Source of the DNA: an uncultured Anaerolineales bacterium
Lineage (GTDB): Bacteria > Chloroflexota > Anaerolineae > Anaerolineales > Villigracilaceae
Reading direction: 5' to 3'
Length of the DNA: 33,049 nucleotides
NCBI GenBank assembly: GCA_949319575.1
Contig: CASGHD010000155.1
Location: forward strand, 1 to 33,049
The notes beneath the pieces were generated by a model. It worked only from the letters and a program-made list of their open reading frames with translations, was not told the origin of the DNA and searched no databases. Of the stretch, positions 17,342 through 24,388 are shown in pieces. Numbering within the stretch: the stretch's first letter is position 1; each line of letters opens with the position of its first letter. The position numbers were made by a program, and so were the translations under genes.

Positions 17342-18283
17342 ATGGTTCAACTACGCGCGCACAAAATTTTGGCATGGGTGGTTTGTTTTTCACTGCTCCT
17401 TGCGGCTTGCGGCACATCTTCGCAAAACGAAGCGGCGATCTCAACCGCCGTCGCGCAGACGGTGGAAGCGGGAGCGGTATCCACGCCTTTGTTGGCGGTC
17501 TCCACCAATACCCCGGAGACGATCCCGCCTGTTTTGCAACCCACACTCACGCCAGGGTCCACCCCCACAGCAGAGGCGACTCTTTCCTCCGCGCCTTCCG
17601 ACCCGGACTGCATCCACGCTAATCTGGTCGGCGAATACCCACCCGATGGAACGGTCTATAAACCGGGCACAGCATTTACAAAAACCTGGACGATCAAGAA
17701 CGAAGGCACTTGCGCGTGGGATTCCACCTATAAATTGATCTTCTGGAGCGGCGACGCGCTGGGCGGCGCGACCTACTACGATATGCCGGAGATCGTTGCC
17801 CCCGGAGACGATATATCGATCACCATTAATCTCACAGCCCCCCCTACCGAGGGAACCTATACCGGCTACTGGCGCTTGAAGACTCCCTGGAATGCCGAGT
17901 TTGGCGTGGGGCAGTACAGCCAGGCGTTTTATGTAAATATCGTGGTCGATAAGCGCCCACAGCAGGAATATGGAGTGGTCGATTTACAATACCAAATTGT
18001 CCGCGAGCCAGCTGAGGGATGTCCCGCCAATGTGCTGTACACGGTATACGCCACGTTCACCACGAACGGCCCGCTGGATCTCAGTTATTACTGGGAGCAA
18101 AAAGACGGCAATGAAAGCGCGGTGAAAGAACTTTCCTTCGCCGCCGCGGGTTCGAAGACCGTCTCACGCAGTTGGATGGTCGGCAGAGGAGACAGCCCCA
18201 ACGAACGCTGGATGCAGATCATCGTTTTAACGCCCAAGTACACAGAATTTCAAAAAGCGACGTGGCCCAATAACTGCCCCTAA
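17342..18283 (+). CDS. NBR1-like Ig-domain lipoprotein 2
   Basis: This 313-residue paralogue of lipoprotein 1 has the same two-domain plan. The signal ends LLAAC (C23), a short helical AAISTAVAQTVEAG segment follows, then a linker and an NBR1-type domain (about 90-202) with EYPPDGT, FTKTWTIKNEGTCAW and GTYTGYWRLK. Cysteines 90 and 124 align with those of lipoprotein 1. The C-terminal domain (about 209-313) shares with lipoprotein 1 the TTNGP...Y.W...DG pattern, a FAAAG-x-x-V segment and a final CP. AAGGAAG lies before the ATG. It has its own terminator, so it is probably monocistronic. Confidence 0.85.
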   Translation: MVQLRAHKILAWVVCFSLLLAACGTSSQNEAAISTAVAQTVEAGAVSTPLLAVSTNTPETIPPVLQPTLTPGSTPTAEATLSSAPSDPDCIHANLVGEYPPDGTVYKPGTAFTKTWTIKNEGTCAWDSTYKLIFWSGDALGGATYYDMPEIVAPGDDISITINLTAPPTEGTYTGYWRLKTPWNAEFGVGQYSQAFYVNIVVDKRPQQEYGVVDLQYQIVREPAEGCPANVLYTVYATFTTNGPLDLSYYWEQKDGNESAVKELSFAAAGSKTVSRSWMVGRGDSPNERWMQIIVLTPKYTEFQKATWPNNCP

Positions 18284-18289
18284 CTTTTC

Positions 18290-18323
18290 AAAATCGCCGG
18301 AGCGGAACCGCTCCGGCGATTTT
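18290..18323. terminator. Terminator after NBR1-like gene 2
   Basis: A perfect 16-bp stem (aaaatcgccggagcgg and its complement) with a two-base centre and A/T ends begins seven bases after the stop codon. Confidence 0.85.
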
Positions 18324-18384
18324 CATTGGGAACCTGGAGGAAACGAATTGCGTTTATACCTATGACGATAGCCTTGGAGGCAAC

Positions 18385-19686
18385 ATGATTTCCGCCCGCT
18401 TCACGAAACTTCTACTTTTGACGCTCGCTCTTTCCACCGTTTTGGCTTGTGGACTCTTCTCCCCTAATTCCTCTCCCCAGCCTGCAGAGACATTGAACGC
18501 CCTGTACACCTCAGCCGCGCAGACATTAGACGCGCTCTCCACACAGGTGGCGTTCACAGAAACCCCGCTACCTACAGCAACAAACACCCTGTCGTTTGGC
18601 GCTTCCACTTCCACACCATTCAGCACAGTGACCACCGTGCCGCCGATCGCCACGCTAACAAGATGCGATGCCGCCGCCTTTGTCAGCGATGTGACCTACG
18701 CCGACGGCGCCGTAGTCGGACGCGGGAGCAACTTCACAAAAATCTGGCGATTGAAAAACGTCGGCGCCTGCGCATGGACGACTTCGTATGCCCTTGTGTA
18801 TGTCAGCGGCGAAAAATTTGGCGCGTCGAACTCGGTGTCACTGCCGGGCAACGTGGCGCCCGGGCAAACTGTGGATATCGCGCTCAACCTTGTCGCTCCA
18901 ACTCAAAATGGCAGGTACCGTGGCTATTGGATTCTACGGAACGCCTCCGGGGTTTTGTTTGGGATCGGTAGCGCGGCAGATTCAAGTTTTTACGTGGATG
19001 TCAGCATCAACGGCTACACCCTGGGCGTGTATGATTTCGTTGTCAACTACTGCGATGCCGCCTGGAAAAGCGAAACGAAAAATCTGAATTGTCCAGGCTC
19101 ACAAGGCGACGACCGGGGATTCGCGCGGGCATTATCCTCCCCTAAAATGGAAGATGGCGTGGCGCGCGGCGATGCCCTGCTCACCTACCCTAATAAATCA
19201 GGAACCGGATCGATCACAGGAAAATATCCAAACTTCACCATCAAAAAAGGCGACCGCTTCCAGGCGCTGATCGGCTGTCAATATCAAGCCACAGATTGTA
19301 ATGTGATCTTCCGCCTGCAATACCAGATCGGCAACGGCGACGTGAAAACCCTCGGTCAATGGCAGGAGGTGCGCGAAGGACAATACAATTCCGTGAGCGT
19401 AGACCTCAGCGCCCTTGCCGGCGAAAAGGTCAAATTCATCCTGACCGTGCTTGCCAATGGAACATCGCACGACGATTTTGCCCTCTGGGTTGCCCCTCGC
19501 ATCACGCGCCAAAGCGCCGACCCCGCCACTGCCACATTTACCATGACCCCCACCGTTACGCTCACACCAACGATCACATCGACCCCGACCATCACCTCCA
19601 CGCCGACGGTGACAGCCACTTCAACGACTACTTCAACCCCAACAACGACGCCCACCTCGACTGAAACGCCCACGGCGACGCCGTAA
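18385..19686 (+). CDS. NBR1-like Ig-domain lipoprotein 3 with lectin-like domain and TP tail
   Basis: At 433 residues this is the largest member. The signal ends VLAC (C22), with a helical segment (YTSAAQTLDALSTQ, about 41-54) and a linker behind it. The NBR1-type domain (about 94-207) has FVSDVTYADGA, FTKIWRLKNVGACAW and GRYRGYWILRN, with cysteines at 94 and 129. A different second domain (about 214-375) has four cysteines and looks like a beta-jelly-roll (FTIKKGDRFQALIGCQY ... WQEVREGQYNSVSVDLS), so it is possibly carbohydrate-binding, which is a guess. The last 54 residues are almost pure TP/ST repeats with nothing after them. That is odd, because such stretches normally join domains, so the protein may have lost a C-terminal domain. 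GGAGG precedes the ATG. Confidence 0.82.
   Translation: MISARFTKLLLLTLALSTVLACGLFSPNSSPQPAETLNALYTSAAQTLDALSTQVAFTETPLPTATNTLSFGASTSTPFSTVTTVPPIATLTRCDAAAFVSDVTYADGAVVGRGSNFTKIWRLKNVGACAWTTSYALVYVSGEKFGASNSVSLPGNVAPGQTVDIALNLVAPTQNGRYRGYWILRNASGVLFGIGSAADSSFYVDVSINGYTLGVYDFVVNYCDAAWKSETKNLNCPGSQGDDRGFARALSSPKMEDGVARGDALLTYPNKSGTGSITGKYPNFTIKKGDRFQALIGCQYQATDCNVIFRLQYQIGNGDVKTLGQWQEVREGQYNSVSVDLSALAGEKVKFILTVLANGTSHDDFALWVAPRITRQSADPATATFTMTPTVTLTPTITSTPTITSTPTVTATSTTTSTPTTTPTSTETPTATP
19522..19683 (+). repeat. Low-complexity ACN/CCN codon repeat
   Basis: This stretch encodes the Thr/Pro tail of lipoprotein 3 by near-repeats of the type accccgaccatcacctcc. Such tracts are prone to slippage and to assembly collapse, so the tail length may be unreliable. 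Confidence 0.7.
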
Positions 19687-19704
19687 GCCAAAAAACAATT
19701 GCGA

Positions 19705-19753
19705 TATAATGATACTGGAAGTTGTAATACACCCGACACCTTCCAGTATCATT
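19705..19753 (+). promoter_or_regulatory. TATAAT box overlapping a 14-bp stem-loop before NBR1-like gene 4
   Basis: aatgatactggaag (19708-19721) and cttccagtatcatt (19740-19753) form a perfect stem with an 18-base loop, 30 bases before the start of lipoprotein 4. A TATAAT (19705-19710) overlaps its left edge. The stem could end the gene 3 transcript, be an operator, or be a leader structure for gene 4. Confidence 0.5.
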
Positions 19754-19783
19754 GATATGAACGAGTCTCACGGAGGTACAAAC

Positions 19784-20503
19784 ATGCCTGTTCGACCAAC
19801 CATACAGCGGATCATGCCGGTTTCTTTGATGATCATGCTCATCCTTGCAGGGTGTAACTTAGGCGCCACGCCCGCCCCCACACAGGATGTCAATGCCGCC
19901 ATTACATCCATTGCCGGCACAACGGTTGCCCAACTTGCCCTACAATTCACCCAAACTGCGCTTGCCAATCCATCCCCAACCGTTCAGCCGACAAATACCC
20001 TTGAGCCTTCTCCCACGACAGGGATCGTTACCGTAGAAGGCGCGTCTCCAACTGTCGGAACGCCTCCAACGATTTCCTTCAACAGCACGCCCCTGCCCGG
20101 CTTCACCGCCTTGCCTTCCCCTACCCAAGCTGGGGCAACCGCCGCGCTGGGCGACGAATGCAGTAATAGCGCCTTCGAGGGCGATGTCACCATCCCCGAT
20201 GGCACCGTCCTTAAACCTGGACAGGATATCGTAAAACAATGGGCGCTCAAAAATACAGGCAACTGCACCTGGGATGAAGGTTTCTCACTCGTTTTCATCG
20301 GAGGTGACCGGGCAATAGACCCCTACGACTTCATATTCAAGAAACCGGAAGATTTCGTCAGCCCGGGCGAATCCATCAACGTTGGCGTCAAATTGACTGC
20401 CCCTCTTGCCCCGGGCGATTATCAGGGGCATTGGCGAATGCGTAACGACAGAGGCTACTTCTTTGGCACAATTCTCTCCGTCTATTTTACGGTAAAGAAA
20501 TAA
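19784..20503 (+). CDS. NBR1-like Ig-domain lipoprotein 4
   Basis: The protein has 239 residues. The signal ends ILAGC (C24), followed by a helical DVNAAITSIAGTTVAQ segment and a long Pro/Thr linker (about 62-120). A single NBR1-type domain (about 126-239) has the pattern FEGDVTIPDGT, VKQWALKNTGNCTW and GDYQGHWRMRN; cysteines 126 and 161 match those of the paralogues. There is no second domain. The start at 19784 is chosen because GGAGG lies eight bases upstream and the signal peptide begins there. An in-frame start at 19709 would run through the stem-loop. The next paralogue begins 28 bases after the stop with no terminator between. Confidence 0.85.
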   Translation: MPVRPTIQRIMPVSLMIMLILAGCNLGATPAPTQDVNAAITSIAGTTVAQLALQFTQTALANPSPTVQPTNTLEPSPTTGIVTVEGASPTVGTPPTISFNSTPLPGFTALPSPTQAGATAALGDECSNSAFEGDVTIPDGTVLKPGQDIVKQWALKNTGNCTWDEGFSLVFIGGDRAIDPYDFIFKKPEDFVSPGESINVGVKLTAPLAPGDYQGHWRMRNDRGYFFGTILSVYFTVKK

Positions 20504-20531
20504 CCTTGAAAAAACAATACTACGAGGCGCT

Positions 20532-21149
20532 ATGAAACGCAAAATAGTTTTTACATCCCTGCTGGTCATCCTTCTCCTCGCGGCGTGCGGCGGACAAGCC
20601 ACCCCCGCCGAACCAACGCCAGATGTCGCGGCAGTGCGCACCTCCGCCGCCAGCACGGTCGTTTCTCAATTCACGCTGACCGCGGCGGTTTTCACCCCAA
20701 CCACATCTGCCCCAGCCACCGAGCCTCCGGCTGTAGAAGATGCCACCGCCACACCGGAAACCGTCGCGCAAGAAACGTCGGCATCCACACCCGCCACACC
20801 AATCCCATGCGATCTGCTCAACTACGATCCATCCACCGTGGATGTGAACGTGCCCGACAACACAGTCATGGCGCCGGGGCAGGAATTTATCAAAACCTGG
20901 CGCGTGAAAAACACCGGCTCATGCCCATGGGGCGCCGGATACGTGCTCGCGTATGCCGGCTACGACGACGACATGGACGGACAGTTCATCGCCCTTACAG
21001 AAGTCGTCCAACCGGGGCAGGAAGCGGAAATCTCCGTCCAGTTCAAGGCTCCTTCACAGGCGGGCATATATGTGAGCGCATGGTCGATGCGCAATGCGGC
21101 GGGTGTCTTCTTCGCGGAAAGAATTTTCGTCAAGGTTGTTGTGCAATAA
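20532..21149 (+). CDS. NBR1-like Ig-domain lipoprotein 5
   Basis: This is the smallest member at 205 residues. The signal ends LLAAC (C19). A DVAAVRTSAASTVV helical segment and a linker with acidic residues precede one NBR1-type domain (about 93-205), with VDVNVPDNT, FIKTWRVKNTGSCPW and GIYVSAWSMRN, and cysteines at 93 and 131. GAGG precedes the start. It lacks the second domain of members 1-3. queG starts only five bases after its stop, so genes 4, 5 and queG probably share a transcript. Confidence 0.85.
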   Translation: MKRKIVFTSLLVILLLAACGGQATPAEPTPDVAAVRTSAASTVVSQFTLTAAVFTPTTSAPATEPPAVEDATATPETVAQETSASTPATPIPCDLLNYDPSTVDVNVPDNTVMAPGQEFIKTWRVKNTGSCPWGAGYVLAYAGYDDDMDGQFIALTEVVQPGQEAEISVQFKAPSQAGIYVSAWSMRNAAGVFFAERIFVKVVVQ

Positions 21150-21154
21150 AAATT

Positions 21155-22216
21155 GTGACCGGTTTGAAACAACTCATCAAAGACAAAGCGCGCCAGCTTG
21201 GATTTTTCCTGGCTGGCGTGACTCTTCCTGACCCACCCCCGCATTACTCCACATTCGAACACTGGCTCGCGCAAGGGCATCATGGCAACATGGCTTACCT
21301 CGCCACAGAAAAAGCCCGCGCCCGCCGCGCCGACCCGCGCGAAATACTCCCCGACTGTAAATCCATTGTAGTTTTAGCAACGCCATATTCCCCTCCATCT
21401 ACCGCCCTGAGCGGAACGAGCCGACAGACAAGTGAAGCCGACGCGGGTATGAGGATAGCATCCTACGCCCGCGCCGAAGACTATCACAACATCCTCCCCG
21501 CCCGCATGGAGGCGCTCGTTCGCTTCATCGCGGAGCAGGTCGAACGTCCGATAAAGAACCGCTGGTACACAGACACCGGCCCCATTCTTGAACGCGATCT
21601 CGCTCAACGCGCCGGCATCGGCTGGATCGGAAAGAATACCTGCCTCATCAATCCGAAACAAGGCTCGTATTTTTTCATCTCCGAAATTTTTCTCGATCTC
21701 GAACTCGAACCCGACCCGCCGTTCGTCACCGACCACTGTGGCACATGCGCGCGCTGCATCACCGCCTGCCCCACAGACTGCATTTTGCCCAACCGCACCA
21801 TCGACGCGACACGTTGCATTTCGTATCTCACCATTGAACTCAAAGACGACATCCCGATCGAACTGCGCGAAAGAATCGGCAATTGGGTTTTTGGATGCGA
21901 CATCTGCCAGATGGTCTGCCCGTGGAATCGATTCGCGCCGGAAGGCGACTCCGCTTTTTCAGATAACGAACCGCTTCCTCCCCCGACGGGCGAGTTGACT
22001 CTCACACCTGAGGCATTTAACCAACGCTTCAAGCGGACCCCCGTCTCGCGCGCCAAGCGACGCGGCTACCTGCGAAACGTCGCTGTCGCGCTCGGCAACA
22101 CCGGAGATATGCGCGCCCTCCCCGTCTTGCAAAACGCCCTCAACGACGGTGAACCGATGGTTAGAGAACATGCAAGGTGGGCAATTGAACAGATCAGCAA
22201 AAGAGCAAATGAGTAA
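21155..22216 (+). CDS. queG: Epoxyqueuosine reductase
   Basis: This cobalamin- and iron-sulfur-dependent enzyme reduces epoxyqueuosine to queuosine in the wobble position of GUN-anticodon tRNAs, the last step of queuosine synthesis. The 353 residues contain the family's YTDTGPILER (about 138-147) and GWIGKN segments. There are two 4Fe-4S cysteine sets: CGTCARCITACP (195, 198, 201, 205) and C-x2-C-x3-CP (248, 251, 255). A HEAT-like C-terminus follows (MRALPVLQNALNDGEPMVREHA), as in the longer QueG form. The start is a GTG at 21155 without a clear ribosome site; a TTG at 21164 is the alternative. Coupling to the preceding gene may supply ribosomes. No other queuosine gene is in this window. Confidence 0.93.
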   Translation: MTGLKQLIKDKARQLGFFLAGVTLPDPPPHYSTFEHWLAQGHHGNMAYLATEKARARRADPREILPDCKSIVVLATPYSPPSTALSGTSRQTSEADAGMRIASYARAEDYHNILPARMEALVRFIAEQVERPIKNRWYTDTGPILERDLAQRAGIGWIGKNTCLINPKQGSYFFISEIFLDLELEPDPPFVTDHCGTCARCITACPTDCILPNRTIDATRCISYLTIELKDDIPIELRERIGNWVFGCDICQMVCPWNRFAPEGDSAFSDNEPLPPPTGELTLTPEAFNQRFKRTPVSRAKRRGYLRNVAVALGNTGDMRALPVLQNALNDGEPMVREHARWAIEQISKRANE

Positions 22217-22221
22217 CTCAC

Positions 22222-22368
22222 CTGAGAGAGCGTTTCTTAAGTCTAAGAAACGCACGAAAAAGAGCCTTAGCCACAGAGAACACAGAGTTCACAGAGATTT
22301 TTTGAGGTGTTTCTCAAAAGTCTCAGCGCGCTCTGTGGCAAAAAAGCAAGTCAAGAAACAGTCTCTTA
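22222..22368. repeat. Palindromic repeat with TTTCTTAA ends, copy 2
   Basis: The left end ctgagagagcgtttcttaag (from 22222) and right end caagaaacagtctctta (22352-22368) match the ends of the element at 196-353. The interior is different: a nested inverted pair gccacagag / ctctgtggc with acagagttcacagag between. It begins six bases after the queG stop. Confidence 0.75.
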
Positions 22369-22393
22369 CGCAAAGCAGACGGTGGTGTCTTCG

Positions 22394-22465
22394 GTAACGC
22401 GACATTTATGTCGCCCTTCACTGAGAAGAAACAGAAAGGCGAGACGCTTCGCACTCTCGCGTTAC
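22394..22465. repeat. Inverted repeat with GCGACAT hairpin
   Basis: gtaacgcga (22394-22402) pairs with tcgcgttac (22457-22465). Within the left part gcgacat-tt-atgtcgc (22399-22414) forms a tight hairpin. Downstream to 22570 the sequence is low-complexity 'tctccactctccagtctc' and 'caattatcatttaccaattacga' type, which looks repeat-derived. No gene seen. Confidence 0.6.
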
Positions 22466-22570
22466 GGGCATCGCATCGCTGCGTAGGGTGAGCGAGTAGT
22501 CTCCACTCTCCAGTCTCAAATCCCCCATCTCTAATTCTCACCTTCCTCAATTATCATTTACCAATTACGA

Positions 22571-23269
22571 ATGAAACTCCTCCTCGCCACCAACAACAAA
22601 GATAAGATCATCGAACTGCAAGACCTGCTCAACAACACAGGGCTTCAACTTCTTACACCAGCGGATATTCACCTTGAACTCGATGTTATCGAAGACGGAC
22701 TCACCTACGCCGAAAATGCGACAAAGAAAGCCCTTGCCTTCGCCCAAGCGAGTAACTTAATTTCCCTCGCCGATGATTCGGGGTTGGAAGTAGACGCGCT
22801 AAACGGTGAGCCTGGTTTATATTCCGCGCGTTATGGTTCAACAGACGACAAAAAACTTTCTGCTAGGGAACGAAGAAAATATTTATTGAGCAAACTCAAA
22901 AATCATCCGCGCCCTTGGATGGCGCGCTTCAAAGCCACAATTGCTGTCGCTGTTCCCGCTCATGTCACACTGAGCCGCGAAGCGGCGAAGAGTCTCTCTA
23001 CTCGCGAGGAGACTCTTCGGTCACTTCGTGACCTTACATCGTCCCAACGTCCTTTCGGGAGAGTAACACATGTAGAGGGAATCTGCGAAGGCGAGATCAT
23101 CCCCGAGGAGCGCGGCGCTGGCGGCTTCGGCTACGATCCGATTTTTCTTTTTCCCGAATTAGGCAGGACTATGGCAGAACTCGACACCAGCGAAAAAAAC
23201 CGCCTCAGCCACAGGGCAAAGGCGGTGATCAAAGCGAAGGATGTCTTGCAATTATTGTTCAATGGCTGA
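22571..23269 (+). CDS. dITP/XTP pyrophosphatase (RdgB/HAM1) with repeat insertion
   Basis: This enzyme hydrolyses non-canonical purine nucleoside triphosphates (XTP, dITP) to monophosphates and so cleans the nucleotide pool. The family landmarks are in order: LLATNNKDKIIELQ at the N-terminus, LADDSGLEVDALNGEPGLYSARY (about 73-95), GGFGYDPIFLFPE near 190, and LSHRAKAV near the C-terminus. The length of 232 residues exceeds the usual 195-205. The excess, about residues 131-166, lies between the strand ending AVAVP and VEGICEGEI, and its DNA is a palindromic repeat (22961-23039) plus a short tail. The reading frame is kept, so the enzyme may still work with a surface loop added. The start codon fits the family, but no ribosome site is clear. 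Confidence 0.92.
   Translation: MKLLLATNNKDKIIELQDLLNNTGLQLLTPADIHLELDVIEDGLTYAENATKKALAFAQASNLISLADDSGLEVDALNGEPGLYSARYGSTDDKKLSARERRKYLLSKLKNHPRPWMARFKATIAVAVPAHVTLSREAAKSLSTREETLRSLRDLTSSQRPFGRVTHVEGICEGEIIPEERGAGGFGYDPIFLFPELGRTMAELDTSEKNRLSHRAKAVIKAKDVLQLLFNG
22961..23039. repeat. Palindromic repeat inserted in frame in the RdgB-type gene
   Basis: The block begins catgtcacactgag, like the left end of copies at 4831 and 27241, and ends tgaccttacat. Its core, cgaagagtctc (22986-22996) with gagactcttcg (23009-23019), is a perfect 11-bp stem. It is translated as HVTLSREAAKSL... within the pyrophosphatase. Confidence 0.75.
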
Positions 23270-23306
23270 CCAGGTAGTGTTCCGTTAATGTGACGGTCAT
23301 CGCGCC

Positions 23307-23879
23307 TCACCCTCCAACCGTGATCAAATCCTTGATGCGCTCATAGGTGCCGGGACCGATCCCCGAAACATTCATGATATCTTCTATCGCTTGAAATGGA
23401 CCGTTCTCCTCGCGGTAATCGATGATCTTCCGCGCGGTTGTCGGACCGATGCCGGGGAGCGTCTCCAGTTCAGATTGCGATGCGGAATTAATGTCGATCA
23501 ATTCAGTGGAAGCCGCCGGCTCCGTCGGAACCGAGACCGGCTCCACCACCAGCGATGACCCCTCCGCCAGTGGAATATCCAGTTTCTCCCCATCTTCGAT
23601 AAGCCGCGCAAGGTTGATGCCTGTTTTATCGGCATCTGCCAGAAAACCGCCCGCGGCAGAAATCGCATCCTGCACGCGCGCGCCCTGTGGCAGAGCATAC
23701 ACCCCCGGCCTCGGCACAGCGCCAGTGATGTGAACCACTATCGGGGCTTCTGTTGGCACAGGGCGCAATGTCACCGCCTGCCCGCTGGGGTTGCGCGCCA
23801 CCACCCACACCACCACAGCGATGAACAAGCCGAACAACACGCCCGAAGCCATGTACAAGATGGATTTGATCGTTTGCAT
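23307..23879 (-). CDS. comEA: ComEA-like DNA-binding protein (SLBB + helix-hairpin-helix)
   Basis: This is a membrane-anchored protein of 190 residues. An N-terminal helix (about 8-28) is followed by a short linker and an SLBB domain (about 47-102, VVHITGAVPRPGVYALPQGARVQDAI). A second linker leads to a C-terminal helix-hairpin-helix domain (about 126-190, LIDINSASQSELETLPGIGPTTARKIIDYR ... ISGIGPGTYERIKDL-like). In naturally competent bacteria ComEA binds incoming double-stranded DNA at the membrane. No other competence gene is nearby, so uptake is inferred from family only. It is separated from the convergent pyrophosphatase gene by 37 bases. Confidence 0.88.
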   Translation of the reverse strand: MQTIKSILYMASGVLFGLFIAVVVWVVARNPSGQAVTLRPVPTEAPIVVHITGAVPRPGVYALPQGARVQDAISAAGGFLADADKTGINLARLIEDGEKLDIPLAEGSSLVVEPVSVPTEPAASTELIDINSASQSELETLPGIGPTTARKIIDYREENGPFQAIEDIMNVSGIGPGTYERIKDLITVGG

Positions 23880-23889
23880 TTGAAATATT

Positions 23890-24333
23890 TTACTGCAACT
23901 TCATCACAAGCAGGTATTCGCCTTCCCGTGTGAAATTCAACATCACATTTGCCACTTTGCTCAAACGCTGAAAATAACGCGGCATGTTCGCGTACTCAAG
24001 GCGGACAAATCCAAATTTTTCATACATCAGGCCCATCGTCGAAATGCAGGTCAAATACAACGGGCGCGGACCGTCCTTCAACAACCGCTCGATCACGGCG
24101 CGCGCGATTCCCTCGCCGCGATGCGCAGGCGCAACCGCGATGGATGACAATTCCAGGAGGTCCGCGCCGTGCGGTTTCAACTGTCCCGTGCCGATAACGC
24201 GGTCCTTGGCGTCCACAGCGACGATGAACCGCTTCCAATCCAAGCCCATCGGGTTGATTCCCACCGCTCGAATCAACTCCTTGATCTGGCGGGATTCCGA
24301 CTCGCGAGCAGAGCGGAGCGCGTAATTATTCAT
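23890..24333 (-). CDS. GNAT-family N-acetyltransferase
   Basis: This 147-residue cytosolic enzyme is predicted to transfer an acetyl group from acetyl-CoA to an unknown amine. The acetyl-CoA motif appears as SSIAVAPAHRGEGIARAVIE (about 63-82, R-G-x-G-x-A), and a C-terminal LYEKFGF-like segment (MYEKFGFVRLE) is typical of the fold. The start at 24333 is preferred: the frame continues upstream to 24396, but that stretch is a dispersed palindromic repeat and adds 21 unrelated residues. No good ribosome site is visible at 24333, so the repeat may have replaced it. Confidence 0.8.
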   Translation of the reverse strand: MNNYALRSARESESRQIKELIRAVGINPMGLDWKRFIVAVDAKDRVIGTGQLKPHGADLLELSSIAVAPAHRGEGIARAVIERLLKDGPRPLYLTCISTMGLMYEKFGFVRLEYANMPRYFQRLSKVANVMLNFTREGEYLLVMKLQ

Positions 24334-24336
24334 AGT

Positions 24337-24388
24337 GAAACGAGGAGATTGCTTCGTCGCCGAAAACCATCGGCGTCTCGCAACGACA
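24337..24388. repeat. Palindromic repeat, same family as the contig ends
   Basis: On the minus strand this reads tgtcgttgcgag ... gaagcaatctcctcg, as in the terminal repeat (tgtcgttgcgagg ... gaagcaatctccc), with a shorter middle. It begins at the base after the stop codon of the CPBP gene and ends a few bases before the GNAT start. Confidence 0.7.
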
